Assembly (NCBI RefSeq): GCF_001513965.1
Contig: NZ_KQ948026.1
Span: 119,741 to 183,740, forward strand
Reading direction: 5' to 3'
Length of the DNA: 64,000 nt
Origin: Streptomyces cellostaticus
Lineage (GTDB): Bacteria; Actinomycetota; Actinomycetes; Streptomycetales; Streptomycetaceae
In this document: in pieces, positions 21,701 through 29,120 of the stretch
Layout: each line of letters starts with the position of its first letter
How positions within the stretch are numbered: the first letter of the stretch is position 1
The notes under the pieces: model-generated
Database searches by the model: none
The model's input: the letters and a program-made list of their open reading frames with translations, nothing else
What the model was told of the DNA's origin: nothing
Translations under genes and position numbers: made by a program

Positions 21701-24700
21701 TCGTCGCTGGTGGCCTTGCACCTGGCGGTGCAGGCACTGCGCGCCGGGGAGACGTCGCTGGTTCTGGCCAGCGGGGTGACGGTCATGTCGACTCCGATGC
21801 TGTTCCAGGAGTTCTCCCGGCAGCGGGCGCTGTCACCGGACGGGCGCTGCAAGGCGTTCTCGAGTGCCGCGGACGGTGTCTCGTGGGCCGAGGGCGTCGG
21901 CGTGCTCGCCCTGGAGCGGTTGTCCGACGCGCAGCGCAACGGGCGCCCGGTGCTGGCCGTGATCCGCGGCAGCGCCATCAACCAGGACGGTGCGAGCAAC
22001 GGCTTGACCGCACCGAACGGTCCGTCCCAGGAGCGGGTGATCGCGCAGGCACTGGTCAACGCAGGAGTGGCCGCGGCCGAGGTGGACGCGGTGGAGGCGC
22101 ACGGCACCGGCACCACGCTGGGCGACCCGATCGAGGCGCAGGCGCTGATCAACGCCTACGGACAGGACCGCGCCGAGCCGCTGCGGATCGGGTCGTTGAA
22201 GTCGAACATCGGGCACACGCAGGCGGCTGCCGGTGTCGGCGGTGTGATCAAGATGGTGCAGGCGCTGCGGCACGAGGTGTTGCCGCCCACCTTGCACGTC
22301 GACGCGCCGTCGCCGCACGTGGAGTGGTCGGAGGGCGCGGTACGGATCCTGACCGAGGCCGAGCCGTGGCCGGTCGGGGAGCGTCCGCGCCGGGCGGGAG
22401 TGTCGTCGTTCGGGATCAGCGGGACCAACGCGCACGTGATCCTCGAAGAGGCGCCCGCGGTCCCGCCGCGGCCGGTCGATCCACCGCGCCCGGCAGCCTT
22501 GCCGTTGCTGCTGTCCGCGCGGACGACCGACGCGCTGCGGACCCAGGCGCGCCGTCTGTACGACGCGCTGAGCGAACGTCCGGAGCTCGACCTGACCGAC
22601 GTCGCGGCGACGCTGGCGCTGCACCGCGCGCACCTCGAGCAGCGCGCCGCCGTCGTGGGCGCGGACCGGGAGACGCTGCTGGCGGCCTTGGCACGCCTGG
22701 CAGCCGGCGAGCCAGGACCGGGCATCGCCGACGGCACTGGTCAGACGGGCACCACAGCGTTCCTGTTCACCGGTCAGGGCGCGCAGCGGACCGGGATGGG
22801 CGCTGGACTGTACCGGGCGTTCCCGGCTTTCGCCGCCGCGCTCGACGAGGTGTGCGCGGAATTCGACGCACACCTGGAGCAATCGCTTCGGGATGTGATG
22901 TTCGACGCGACTGCCGAGGCCCTGCTGGACCGCACCGAGTACGCCCAGCCCGCGTTGTTCGCGTTCGAGGTGGCGATGTACCGCCTTGTCGAGTCGTTGG
23001 GCGTGACGCCGGACGTGGTGGCCGGGCATTCGATCGGCGAGCTGGCCGCGGCGTACGTGGCCGGTGTGTGGTCGCTGTCCGACGCGTGCAGACTCGTTGC
23101 GGCCCGGGGTCGGCTGATGGGGGCGCTGCCGACGGGCGGGAGCATGCTGGCCGCCGCGGTGCCGGAGGTGCGGGCCGTGGAGCTGCTGGCGGCGGTCAAC
23201 GTCGATCCGGCGGCCGCCGCGGTCTCGCTGGCCGCCGTGAACGCTCCCGATGCGGTGGTCTTCTCCGGAAACACCGAGGCGGTGTCGGCGCTCGAGTCGA
23301 GGCTGGCGGCCGAGGGCGTCAAGACCAGCTGGCTGCGGGTGAGCCACGCGTTCCACTCCGCCTTGATGGACCCGATGCTGACCGACTTCGCGCAGATCGC
23401 CGCGGGCCTGACGTACCACGAGCCACGAATACCTCTGTGTTCCACGGTTTCCGGCGCGTTCGCAGGCGGTCCGGTGGGTACGCCCGAGTACTGGGTACGG
23501 CAGGTGCGCGAGGCGGTGCGCTTCGCCCCGGCGGTGCGGTCACTGCTCGATTCGGGTGTGGGCCTGTTCGTCGAGCTGGGCCCGGACGCGGTGCTGACGA
23601 CCATGACCCGCGCCACTCTGGCGACAGACCCCGCGGCGCGCGCTTCGGTGGTCGCGGGATCCCGTCGCACGGTCGCCGAACCCGAGCAGCTGGTCGCCGC
23701 GTTGGCCACCGCGCACTGTGCGGGACGGCCGGTGCGGTGGGCGGCCTACTTCGAAGCTCGACCGCAGGCGCGGATCACGTTGCCCACCTATCCCTTCCAG
23801 CACGAACGATTCTGGCTGCTGCCCGCGGAGGCCGCTGCGCCGCTCGCCGGTGCCGACTCCGCCGACCATCCGCTGCTGCACGCCCAGGTGCAGCTCGCCG
23901 GCAAGGACGAGTGGCTGTTCACCGGCAGGCTCTCGCTGCGTACGCACCCATGGCTCGCCGACCACGCCGTCTTCGGCGCGGTCTTGATGCCAGGTACCGG
24001 ATTCGTGGAACTGGCTCTGGCCGCCGGTGCCCGGCTCGGCGTGCCGCGCCTGGCGGAACTGGTGCTCGCGGCGCCGCTGACTCTCACGACCGATGGTGCC
24101 GCGGACGTCCAGCTCGCGGTGGGCGAACCCGACGCCGATGGGCACCGGACCGTGGCCATCCACGCCCGCGCCGTCGACGCCTGGGTGCTGCATGCCCGTG
24201 GCCTGCTCACGCCCGCCGTGCCGACCGCGGCGCCGGGCTGGTCCCAGGTGTGGCCTCCGGTCGCGGGCGATCCGGTCGACGGGCAGCAGGTGTACCGCGC
24301 GCTCGGCGACCTCGGCTTCGGGTACGGCCCGGTGTTCCAGGGTGTTCGCGCCGCGTGGTCGCGTGGGGAGGAAGTCTTCGCCGACCTGGCGCTCGACACC
24401 GACACCGCAGAGCGCGCCACCGCCTTCGGACTGCATCCCGCACTGCTGGACGCGGTGTTCCACGCGGCTGTCGGCCATCTCACCGAGGGCGGGCCCGTCG
24501 GCCGGGTGCCACTGCCCTTCGCCTTCGACGGTGTCCAGCTGGCACAGTCCGGCGTGGGTGCCTTGCGCGTCCGCATCGCCCGCATCGCACCGGACACCTT
24601 GCGCGTGGACGCGGTCGACGCGACCGGTGCCCTCGTGCTGAGCATGGAGTCGGTGCGGGCCCGCCCGATCGACCAGCAGGCGCTGGCCCAGCTGCGCGGC

Positions 24701-27202
24701 GCGGCACCGTTGTTCGACCTCGAGTGGGTCGCCGTGCCTGCCGTCTCCAAGGCGGACGCCGGGCGCATCGTCGTGCTCGGCGACCCGGCGACCGTCGAGG
24801 CCCCTGAGCCCCCGGCATCCTGTGCCGATCTCGCGGAACTCGCTGTGCTGCAGGACGTTCCCGACACGGTGGTGTGGTCGGCGCCCCGCGGAACCGGTGC
24901 CGGCGCGGCGGACGTTCACGCCGGCGTGCTGACGACGCTCGCACTGCTGCAGGGCTGGATGAGCGCCGATCACCCCGGCCGGCTCGCGATCGTGACGCGC
25001 ACGGCCGCCGGACTGCCCGGCGAGGAACCCGATCTGGTCGGAGCCGCCGTGGCGGGCCTGGTGCGCAGCGCACAGTCCGAGCACCCGGGCCGGTTCCTGC
25101 TCATCGACCACGACGGCGACGCCCTGCCGATCACGTCGCTCGCCGAAGCCGTGGCCCAGGACGAACCGCACACGGTCGTACGCGAAGGTCGGCTCCTGGC
25201 ACCGCGACTGCAGCCGCTGCCCGCCACCGAACCGGGCGCGCCCCTGTCGTTCGACCAGGGCACCGTGCTCATCACCGGCGGCACCGGCGGCATCGGCGCG
25301 ATCGTCGCCCGGCATCTGGTCGCAACACACGGCGCACGACGGCTGCTGCTGACATCGCGGCGCGGTGCCGCCGCGGACGGCGCCGCCGAACTGGCCGCCG
25401 AGCTGACCGACCTCGGCGCCCACGTCCAGGTCGTGGCGTGCGACGTCACCGAACGCACCGCGGTCCACGCCCTGCTGGCCGACATCGACACCGACGCCCC
25501 GCTGACCGCCGTCATCCATGCGGCGGGCGTCCTGGACGACGGCACGCTCGACACCCTCACCACCGCGCAGACGACACGGGTGCTGGCACCGAAAGTCGAT
25601 GCGGCACTGCACCTGCACGAGCTGACCCGCGACCTGGATCTGTCGGCGTTCGTGCTGTTCTCGTCCGCGGCGCCGCTGCTCGGCGGACAAGGACAGGGCA
25701 ACTACGCCGCCGCGAACAGCGCGCTGGACGCGCTGGCACGCCTCCGGCGCAGCGCGGGCCTGCCCGCGCACTCACTGGCCTGGGGACTGTGGACCGTCGG
25801 CATGGCAGGGGTACTCAGCGGGGACGGTGCCGAGCAGTACGCCCGCCAGATCCGGTCCAGGCTGGGCCTGGTCCCGATCGACCCGGAGTCCGGGATGGCG
25901 CTGTTCGACAACGCACTCGCGAGCGATCGGGCGACACCGACGACGGCACTGCTGGACACGGCGGCGCTCACCGACCTGGCGCGCGGCGGCACGCTCCCCG
26001 CGGTACTGCGCGGCATGATCCGGGTTCCCCCGGCCGCCGCGAGTGCCGGTGTCAGCCTTGCGCGGCAGCTGGCCGCACTGCCCGACGCCGACCGCGACGC
26101 TGTGATCCTGCGAGAGGTGCGCAAGGCCGCCTCGGCGGTCCTCGGCCACCTGTCCGGCGACGCGATCGACCCGAACGCGCCGTTCACCGAGCTCGGTTTC
26201 GACTCCCTCGGTGCCGTCGAATTCCGGAACCGGCTCGCACAGCTGACCGGGCTGACGCTGCCGTCGACGCTGATCTTCGACCACCCGACCGCCGCCGATG
26301 TGGCGAAACTGGTGGGATCGCGGATCGAGGAAGAGGAAGCCGACACCGGCGTGGTCGAGCAGGCACCGGCCGGCGTGCGCGGCACGATCACCGACCTGGT
26401 GTCGGCGGCGCATCGCCGCGGTGAGCTGGCAGGGGCGATGCCCCTGCTGACCGCGAGCTCGGCTCTGATGACCACGTACTCCGCCGACGAGGCTGCCGCA
26501 CAGCGCCCGGCTGTGCGGCTCATGGCGCGCGGCGCCGCGGCGCCGGCACTGATCTGCATTCCCTCGTTCCTGGCGGGATCGGGCGCCCACCAGTTCGCCC
26601 GCCTGGCCCGCGAACTGGGCGGCGAGCGGCAGGTCAGTGCGTTGCGGCTGCCCGGCATGCGCGCGGGCGACGACCTGCCGGCGACATGGGCGGCGGCGAT
26701 CGAGAGCCTCGCCGCGGCCGTCGCGTCGGAACTCGAGCGAGGGCCGGTGGCGCTCATCGGCTATTCGGCCGGTGGTGCGATCGCCCATGCGGTCGCCCGG
26801 CGGCTCGAAGACGACGGCGGCGAGCTCGCGGGCGTCGCGATGATCGACACCTACTCCCCGGAAGAGCACGAACTCAACCGCCTCGTGCTCACCAGCGCGC
26901 TGGGGCAGATCCTGTCCCGGGACAACGCACTGACCCCCGTCGACGACCACGGCCTGGTCTCCATGGGCGGCTATGTGCGGATATATCCCGAGCGAGAGTT
27001 CAAGCCGATCGCCGCGCCGACGCTGAATCTGCGGGCCACCGTGACGCTGAGCAGCTTCGGGGACGTCGACCCCGTCCCCGACTGGCAACACCGTGGACCG
27101 GCCGAGTACATCGAGGCAGATCACTTCTCGATCATCGAGGAACAGGTGGCAGAGACCGCCGCGCACCTCCGGCGCTGGCTCGATTCGCTCGGCGGCCACT
27201 GA
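15779..27202 (+). CDS. Modular type I polyketide synthase, terminal: two KS-AT-DH-KR-ACP modules and thioesterase
   Basis: The 3807-residue protein opens with a charged, probably coiled-coil docking helix (about residues 1-35) that should receive the chain from the preceding PKS. Module D (15880-21110): KS Cys 16394; AT GHSIGE (Ser 17804) with HAFH, malonyl; DH His 18725/Asp 19241; KR TGGTGGLG, ADD variant and Tyr 20492; ACP Ser 20993. Module E (21170-26320): KS Cys 21695; AT GHSIGE (Ser 23030) with HAFH, malonyl; DH His 23963/Asp 24449; KR LDD and Tyr 25703; ACP Ser 26204. A thioesterase of about 250 residues follows: GYSAGG with nucleophile Ser 26765, Asp 26846 in IDTYS, and His 27122 in ADHFS. 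It should release the chain, most likely as a macrolactone, though hydrolysis cannot be excluded. All KRs carry the Asp that marks B-type reduction, which usually gives E double bonds. The start is ATG, 2 nt after the upstream stop, so the two genes are cotranscribed. Confidence 0.97.
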   Translation: MDNEQKLRDYLKRATVDLRESRQRVQDLEERAHEPIAIVGMACRLPGGVASPDDLWELLSAERDAVGPFPEGRGWDLENLYHPDPDHLGTSYTREGGFLYEADRFDAEFFGIGPREAAAMDPQQRLLLETGWEALEHAGIAPTALRGTRTGVYMGVMYDDYGSRVPQAPEDFEGYLLTGSAGSVASGRLSYTFGLEGPAVTVDTACSSSLVALHLAAQSLRQGECSMALAGGVTVMATPGTYVEFSRQRGLSPDGRCKAFSSSADGTGWAEGVGVLVLERLSDAERSGHRVLAVLRGSAVNQDGASSQLTAPNGPSQERVIRAALANARLSASEVDAVEAHGTGTRLGDPIEAQALLSAYGQARGDDNPLWLGSLKSNIGHTQAAAGVAGVIKMVMAMRKGVMPSTLHVDEPTPEVDWSAGTVKLLTQAQQWPELDRPRRTGVSSFGISGTNAHVILEEAPREPAADPVTGPDAVARQPESGQPALPAPWLLSAKSETALQAQASRLLAWLADHPEADDADVAAVLTASRAQLGRRGAVLGADRAGLLAGLTALAAGSESPHVVSGVATTGETAFLFTGQGAQRLGMGAGLAAAFPVFSAALDEVCAEFDALLGVSLREVMFGGTGAAGDGATDTERKALLDRTDFTQPALFAFEVALYRLLESFGVTPDVVVGHSIGELAAAYVADVWSLADACRLVAARGRLMGALPTDGAMLAAAVSEERAQELLAAGTVSLAAVNAPAAMVFSGETEAIAALEARLADEGVKTTRLTVSHAFHSALMEPMLAEYEQVAASVTYRESRIGVCSTVSGAPAGPELLTPQYWVRQVREAVRFAPAVQSLVDAGVRRFVEVGPDAVLAALTRLTVTDEVASRSLVVAAARRGVDEVDQFLRSLAAAHCSGVGVDWAPLSPGRPVPHLDLPVYAFQHRRYWVQPDDDALGDMGRAGLSALDHPMLRVAAPLAGRDEWLFSGRLSTTDQPWIADHTAFGSVLLPGTGFVDLALAAGSRLELPVVDELVLATPLLFDGAAAVDVQVSVTEPDHTGRRRLSIHSRAVTGTAGSDPGEPDWTLHATGILAPADGGSPAWTDPDWPPADGTPIDGTRLYDRLADLGFGYGPGFQGVRAAWTSGDEVFTEVTLDETTAGRAAGFGVHPALLDATFHAAIDVLADDLPDGRLPLPFSFGGVRVFRHGATAVRARIIRSGPEKVRIDACDATGAAVLSIDAVLARPAEASALAGARSPLYALDWTPVTAPAVPDQRLVALGRPVAGCTETFEDVAAFATGGGHTGAAVVWSPETAADGDDVPATIRTAVHNALAVLRDWLAEPGCADSTLIVLTRNGAGLPGETPDPAAAAVRGLVRSAQAEHPGRVVQVDLDDNDLADLHQRIAATVAMDEPQLAIRDGATVAPRLIRATTVDSTGEHFGDGTVLITGGTGGLGAVTARHLVTRHGVRSLLLASRRGLAAPGVAELVTELTALGADVRVAACDVSDRAEVAALLESVPAHESVTAVVHTAGVADDGTIETLTAEQVDRVLAPKVDAAWHLHELTRDMDLSAFVLFSSAGPLLGGQGQGNYAAANAALDALAQARRSAGLPAHSLAWGLWKRGMAEALNDPGGEHLVRQIRTRLGLSPIEPDTGMQMFDHALATGEPMLMTALLDTPALTALGRLGTLPAVLRGLIHVPPRGQIADSPLRQRLLDAPAEQWEALIRDEVRAIAAGVLGHESADAVDPETPFTALGFDSLGGVEFRNKVTAATGVQLPSTLVFDYPTAAAVAGFLRTRVDGSAPTRPRPASTRAKAKVDEPIAIVGMSCRYPGGVENPDQLWELIAGRVDAITPIPGDRGWDVDHLYDTEPGKPGKIYTREGGFLHAAGDFDAAFFGIGPREAAAMDPQQRLMLEASWEALEDAGIDPTSLRGSDTGVYAGVMYQDYGYTAREAADGAAEGYLATGSGGSVVSGRVSYALGLEGPAVTVDTACSSSLVALHLAVQALRAGETSLVLASGVTVMSTPMLFQEFSRQRALSPDGRCKAFSSAADGVSWAEGVGVLALERLSDAQRNGRPVLAVIRGSAINQDGASNGLTAPNGPSQERVIAQALVNAGVAAAEVDAVEAHGTGTTLGDPIEAQALINAYGQDRAEPLRIGSLKSNIGHTQAAAGVGGVIKMVQALRHEVLPPTLHVDAPSPHVEWSEGAVRILTEAEPWPVGERPRRAGVSSFGISGTNAHVILEEAPAVPPRPVDPPRPAALPLLLSARTTDALRTQARRLYDALSERPELDLTDVAATLALHRAHLEQRAAVVGADRETLLAALARLAAGEPGPGIADGTGQTGTTAFLFTGQGAQRTGMGAGLYRAFPAFAAALDEVCAEFDAHLEQSLRDVMFDATAEALLDRTEYAQPALFAFEVAMYRLVESLGVTPDVVAGHSIGELAAAYVAGVWSLSDACRLVAARGRLMGALPTGGSMLAAAVPEVRAVELLAAVNVDPAAAAVSLAAVNAPDAVVFSGNTEAVSALESRLAAEGVKTSWLRVSHAFHSALMDPMLTDFAQIAAGLTYHEPRIPLCSTVSGAFAGGPVGTPEYWVRQVREAVRFAPAVRSLLDSGVGLFVELGPDAVLTTMTRATLATDPAARASVVAGSRRTVAEPEQLVAALATAHCAGRPVRWAAYFEARPQARITLPTYPFQHERFWLLPAEAAAPLAGADSADHPLLHAQVQLAGKDEWLFTGRLSLRTHPWLADHAVFGAVLMPGTGFVELALAAGARLGVPRLAELVLAAPLTLTTDGAADVQLAVGEPDADGHRTVAIHARAVDAWVLHARGLLTPAVPTAAPGWSQVWPPVAGDPVDGQQVYRALGDLGFGYGPVFQGVRAAWSRGEEVFADLALDTDTAERATAFGLHPALLDAVFHAAVGHLTEGGPVGRVPLPFAFDGVQLAQSGVGALRVRIARIAPDTLRVDAVDATGALVLSMESVRARPIDQQALAQLRGAAPLFDLEWVAVPAVSKADAGRIVVLGDPATVEAPEPPASCADLAELAVLQDVPDTVVWSAPRGTGAGAADVHAGVLTTLALLQGWMSADHPGRLAIVTRTAAGLPGEEPDLVGAAVAGLVRSAQSEHPGRFLLIDHDGDALPITSLAEAVAQDEPHTVVREGRLLAPRLQPLPATEPGAPLSFDQGTVLITGGTGGIGAIVARHLVATHGARRLLLTSRRGAAADGAAELAAELTDLGAHVQVVACDVTERTAVHALLADIDTDAPLTAVIHAAGVLDDGTLDTLTTAQTTRVLAPKVDAALHLHELTRDLDLSAFVLFSSAAPLLGGQGQGNYAAANSALDALARLRRSAGLPAHSLAWGLWTVGMAGVLSGDGAEQYARQIRSRLGLVPIDPESGMALFDNALASDRATPTTALLDTAALTDLARGGTLPAVLRGMIRVPPAAASAGVSLARQLAALPDADRDAVILREVRKAASAVLGHLSGDAIDPNAPFTELGFDSLGAVEFRNRLAQLTGLTLPSTLIFDHPTAADVAKLVGSRIEEEEADTGVVEQAPAGVRGTITDLVSAAHRRGELAGAMPLLTASSALMTTYSADEAAAQRPAVRLMARGAAAPALICIPSFLAGSGAHQFARLARELGGERQVSALRLPGMRAGDDLPATWAAAIESLAAAVASELERGPVALIGYSAGGAIAHAVARRLEDDGGELAGVAMIDTYSPEEHELNRLVLTSALGQILSRDNALTPVDDHGLVSMGGYVRIYPEREFKPIAAPTLNLRATVTLSSFGDVDPVPDWQHRGPAEYIEADHFSIIEEQVAETAAHLRRWLDSLGGH

Positions 27203-27214
27203 TATCCGAACCGT

Positions 27215-27260
27215 CGGACTCTTGGAGCCGTCGAGGTCCCTCGACGGCTTCAAGAGGCCG
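27215..27260 (+). terminator. Strong hairpin terminator after the PKS operon
   Basis: Two 22-nt arms (27215-27236 and 27239-27260) pair with one A/G mismatch and one G-T wobble around a 2-nt loop; the core is GCCGTCGAGG/CCTCGACGGC. It begins 12 nt after the thioesterase stop. No long T-run follows, as is usual in Streptomyces. Confidence 0.85.
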
Positions 27261-27324
27261 GAGACATGAAATCCGCTCAGTCGCAACCAATCCTCAAGTG
27301 AAAATCCACCAACGCTCGAATTCC

Positions 27325-27369
27325 GCAGAGGCACAAAACTACTCAGTCTGCAAATCTGGCAGAGGCATA
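27325..27369. promoter_or_regulatory. Candidate operator: two direct repeats upstream of the exporter promoter
   Basis: GCAGAGGCACA (27325-27335) and GCAGAGGCATA (27359-27369) lie 34 nt apart, in unusually A/T-rich DNA between the PKS terminator and the exporter promoter. The spacing is close to three helical turns, so both copies would face the same side of the DNA. The binding protein is unknown; the LuxR regulator at 31617 is one candidate. This is inference from repetition and position only. Confidence 0.35.
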
Positions 27370-27411
27370 GAGTTCGTCCGGCCGCAATCGTTTCGGCGAG
27401 AAAATCCAAGC

Positions 27412-27440
27412 TTGACAGCGTTGTGGAGTTTGCTTATATT
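27412..27440 (+). promoter_or_regulatory. Near-consensus vegetative promoter of the exporter gene
   Basis: TTGACA (27412-27417) and TATATT (27435-27440) are separated by exactly 17 nt, the optimum for the main vegetative sigma factor. The predicted transcript starts near 27447, leaving about 36 nt before the ATG at 27483. Confidence 0.75.
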
Positions 27441-27482
27441 TCAGTCGGTCACGTTCCTGCCCTGCGATATCCGAAGGTGTTC

Positions 27483-29060
27483 ATGACCGCGCCTCTAACG
27501 CTACCGAAGTCCAGGCAGCAGTTGATTCTCGCCATTCTTATGTTGTGTTCACTGCTGATTTGGATAGAAAACACCGTCCTGAGTAATACGCTGGAGACCC
27601 TTGCGGACCCGGCCCGTGGACTGGGGGCCGATCCCGGTCAGCTGCAATGGGCGACCGGTGCGTACACTCTGGCCTTCGCCACATTGATGTTCACGGCAGG
27701 CGCACTGGGCGATCGGTTCGGTCACCGGACTGTGTTCTCCAGTGGGTTGGTGATCTTCGCCGGGTCCTCGCTGTGGGCGGCGTACGCAAGCGATGCGGGC
27801 CAGCTGATTGCAGCTCGAGCTGCGATGGGGGTGGGCAGCGCGCTGATCACGCCCGCCATGATGGCCATCCTCATGTGGACCTTTACCGGCCCCGCACGGG
27901 CTGCCGCGATCGGCATTTTCTCGACGTCGGCCGGTGTCGGAATGGCTGCCGGCCCGGTGCTGGCGGGGTTCCTGCTCGATCATTTCTGGTGGGGCTCGGT
28001 ATTTCTGATCAATGTTCCGGTCGCGGCATTGGCGCTGGTCGGGCTTGCCGTGCTGGTTCCGAATTTCCGCAGCCCCACTCCGCGCCCACTGGACCCCGCT
28101 GGAATGTTGCTGTCGATCAGTGGGCTCGTGGCGTTGGCCTACGGGCTGATCCGGGCGGGGCAGGTGGCGGCGTGGGGGCGTACCGACGTTTGGGCGCCGA
28201 TCGTTGCCGGTCTGGTTCTGCTGGCCGTTTTCGTACTCGTCGAACTGCGCCTCAAGGTGCCCAGCTTTGATCCGCGACTGTTCGCGCAACGCACATTCGG
28301 TGGCGGCAACGTGGCGCTCGGATTGCTGCTCTTCGGCGTGGCCGCCATCACCTTCTACAACGCGTTCTACCTGCAAGGCGCGCTCGGATTTTCGCCGATG
28401 AAGGCGGGCTTGGCCAACATCCCGACCGCACTCGGCGCGCTCGCGGGAGCGCCCCTTGCCTCACGCCTGGTTCGCCGCCTGCCGCTACGCCTTGTCACCG
28501 TGCCGCCGCTGGCCATGGCTGCGCTGACCATGGGTGGGTACGGATTCCTCGGACTCCAGACTCCACTCGTCTGGATCGAGATCTTGTTGCTGATACAGGG
28601 TCTTTCGGTCGGCATGGTGATCGGCCCCGTTACGGCCGCATTGATCAGCGACCTGCCGTTGGAACAGGCTGGTGCAGGATCGGCCGTCACCAACACCGTG
28701 CGACAAACCGGCAGTGTGATCGGGATCGCAGTAGGCGGCACGATCATGTCGATCACGTACCGACGTGCGATCGAACCTTCGCTGGAGGGTGCATCCGGTC
28801 CGGTGCAGGACCAGGCGCGAGTCTCCGCCGAACAGGCCCGCCACGTCGCCACCGCTATCCACCGGCCCTCTCTTGCTCAGGCTGCTGACGATGCGTTTAT
28901 CCATGCTATGCACGTCGGTGCGGGCTGGATCGCGGCCATCGCACTCCTCGGAGCAGCTGTGCTGCTGATTACCTTGCCTTCTGCCGGAAAGAAGAACGTT
29001 CCGACACCGGAGCCGGACTACGAAGAGGCCCGCAACTCCGAGCCTCGACCCACCGCGTGA
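27483..29060 (+). CDS. DHA2-family (EmrB/QacA-type) major facilitator drug exporter
   Basis: A 525-residue proton-driven multidrug exporter of the 14-helix DHA2 group, acting in the cytoplasmic membrane. The motif-A loop reads GALGDRFGHR and the antiporter motif C contains GPVLAGFLLD; hydrophobic segments run throughout, with a short charged tail. ATG 27483 is preferred over an upstream in-frame TTG at 27423 because GAAGGTG lies just before it and the -10 element would fall inside the longer version. It has its own strong promoter after the PKS terminator, and an ATPase gene follows after 60 nt with no terminator, so the two are probably cotranscribed. The position at the PKS cluster end suggests export of the polyketide. 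Confidence 0.9.
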   Translation: MTAPLTLPKSRQQLILAILMLCSLLIWIENTVLSNTLETLADPARGLGADPGQLQWATGAYTLAFATLMFTAGALGDRFGHRTVFSSGLVIFAGSSLWAAYASDAGQLIAARAAMGVGSALITPAMMAILMWTFTGPARAAAIGIFSTSAGVGMAAGPVLAGFLLDHFWWGSVFLINVPVAALALVGLAVLVPNFRSPTPRPLDPAGMLLSISGLVALAYGLIRAGQVAAWGRTDVWAPIVAGLVLLAVFVLVELRLKVPSFDPRLFAQRTFGGGNVALGLLLFGVAAITFYNAFYLQGALGFSPMKAGLANIPTALGALAGAPLASRLVRRLPLRLVTVPPLAMAALTMGGYGFLGLQTPLVWIEILLLIQGLSVGMVIGPVTAALISDLPLEQAGAGSAVTNTVRQTGSVIGIAVGGTIMSITYRRAIEPSLEGASGPVQDQARVSAEQARHVATAIHRPSLAQAADDAFIHAMHVGAGWIAAIALLGAAVLLITLPSAGKKNVPTPEPDYEEARNSEPRPTA

Positions 29061-29120
29061 CGGGCTGTCTGCGGTCTTTTAGGTGACTCATGGTGCGGCT
29101 CGAATCGAAGGAGACCCCTG

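Noticed and set aside
190..26320. Enoylreductase domains in any PKS module
   Set aside because: No ER nucleotide-binding motif occurs between DH and KR in any of the five modules, and the spacing is too short.
29061..29120. Rifamycin-associated element upstream of the HelD/HelR-type gene
   Set aside because: No inverted repeat of the expected kind was seen in this gap; only the ribosome site is evident.
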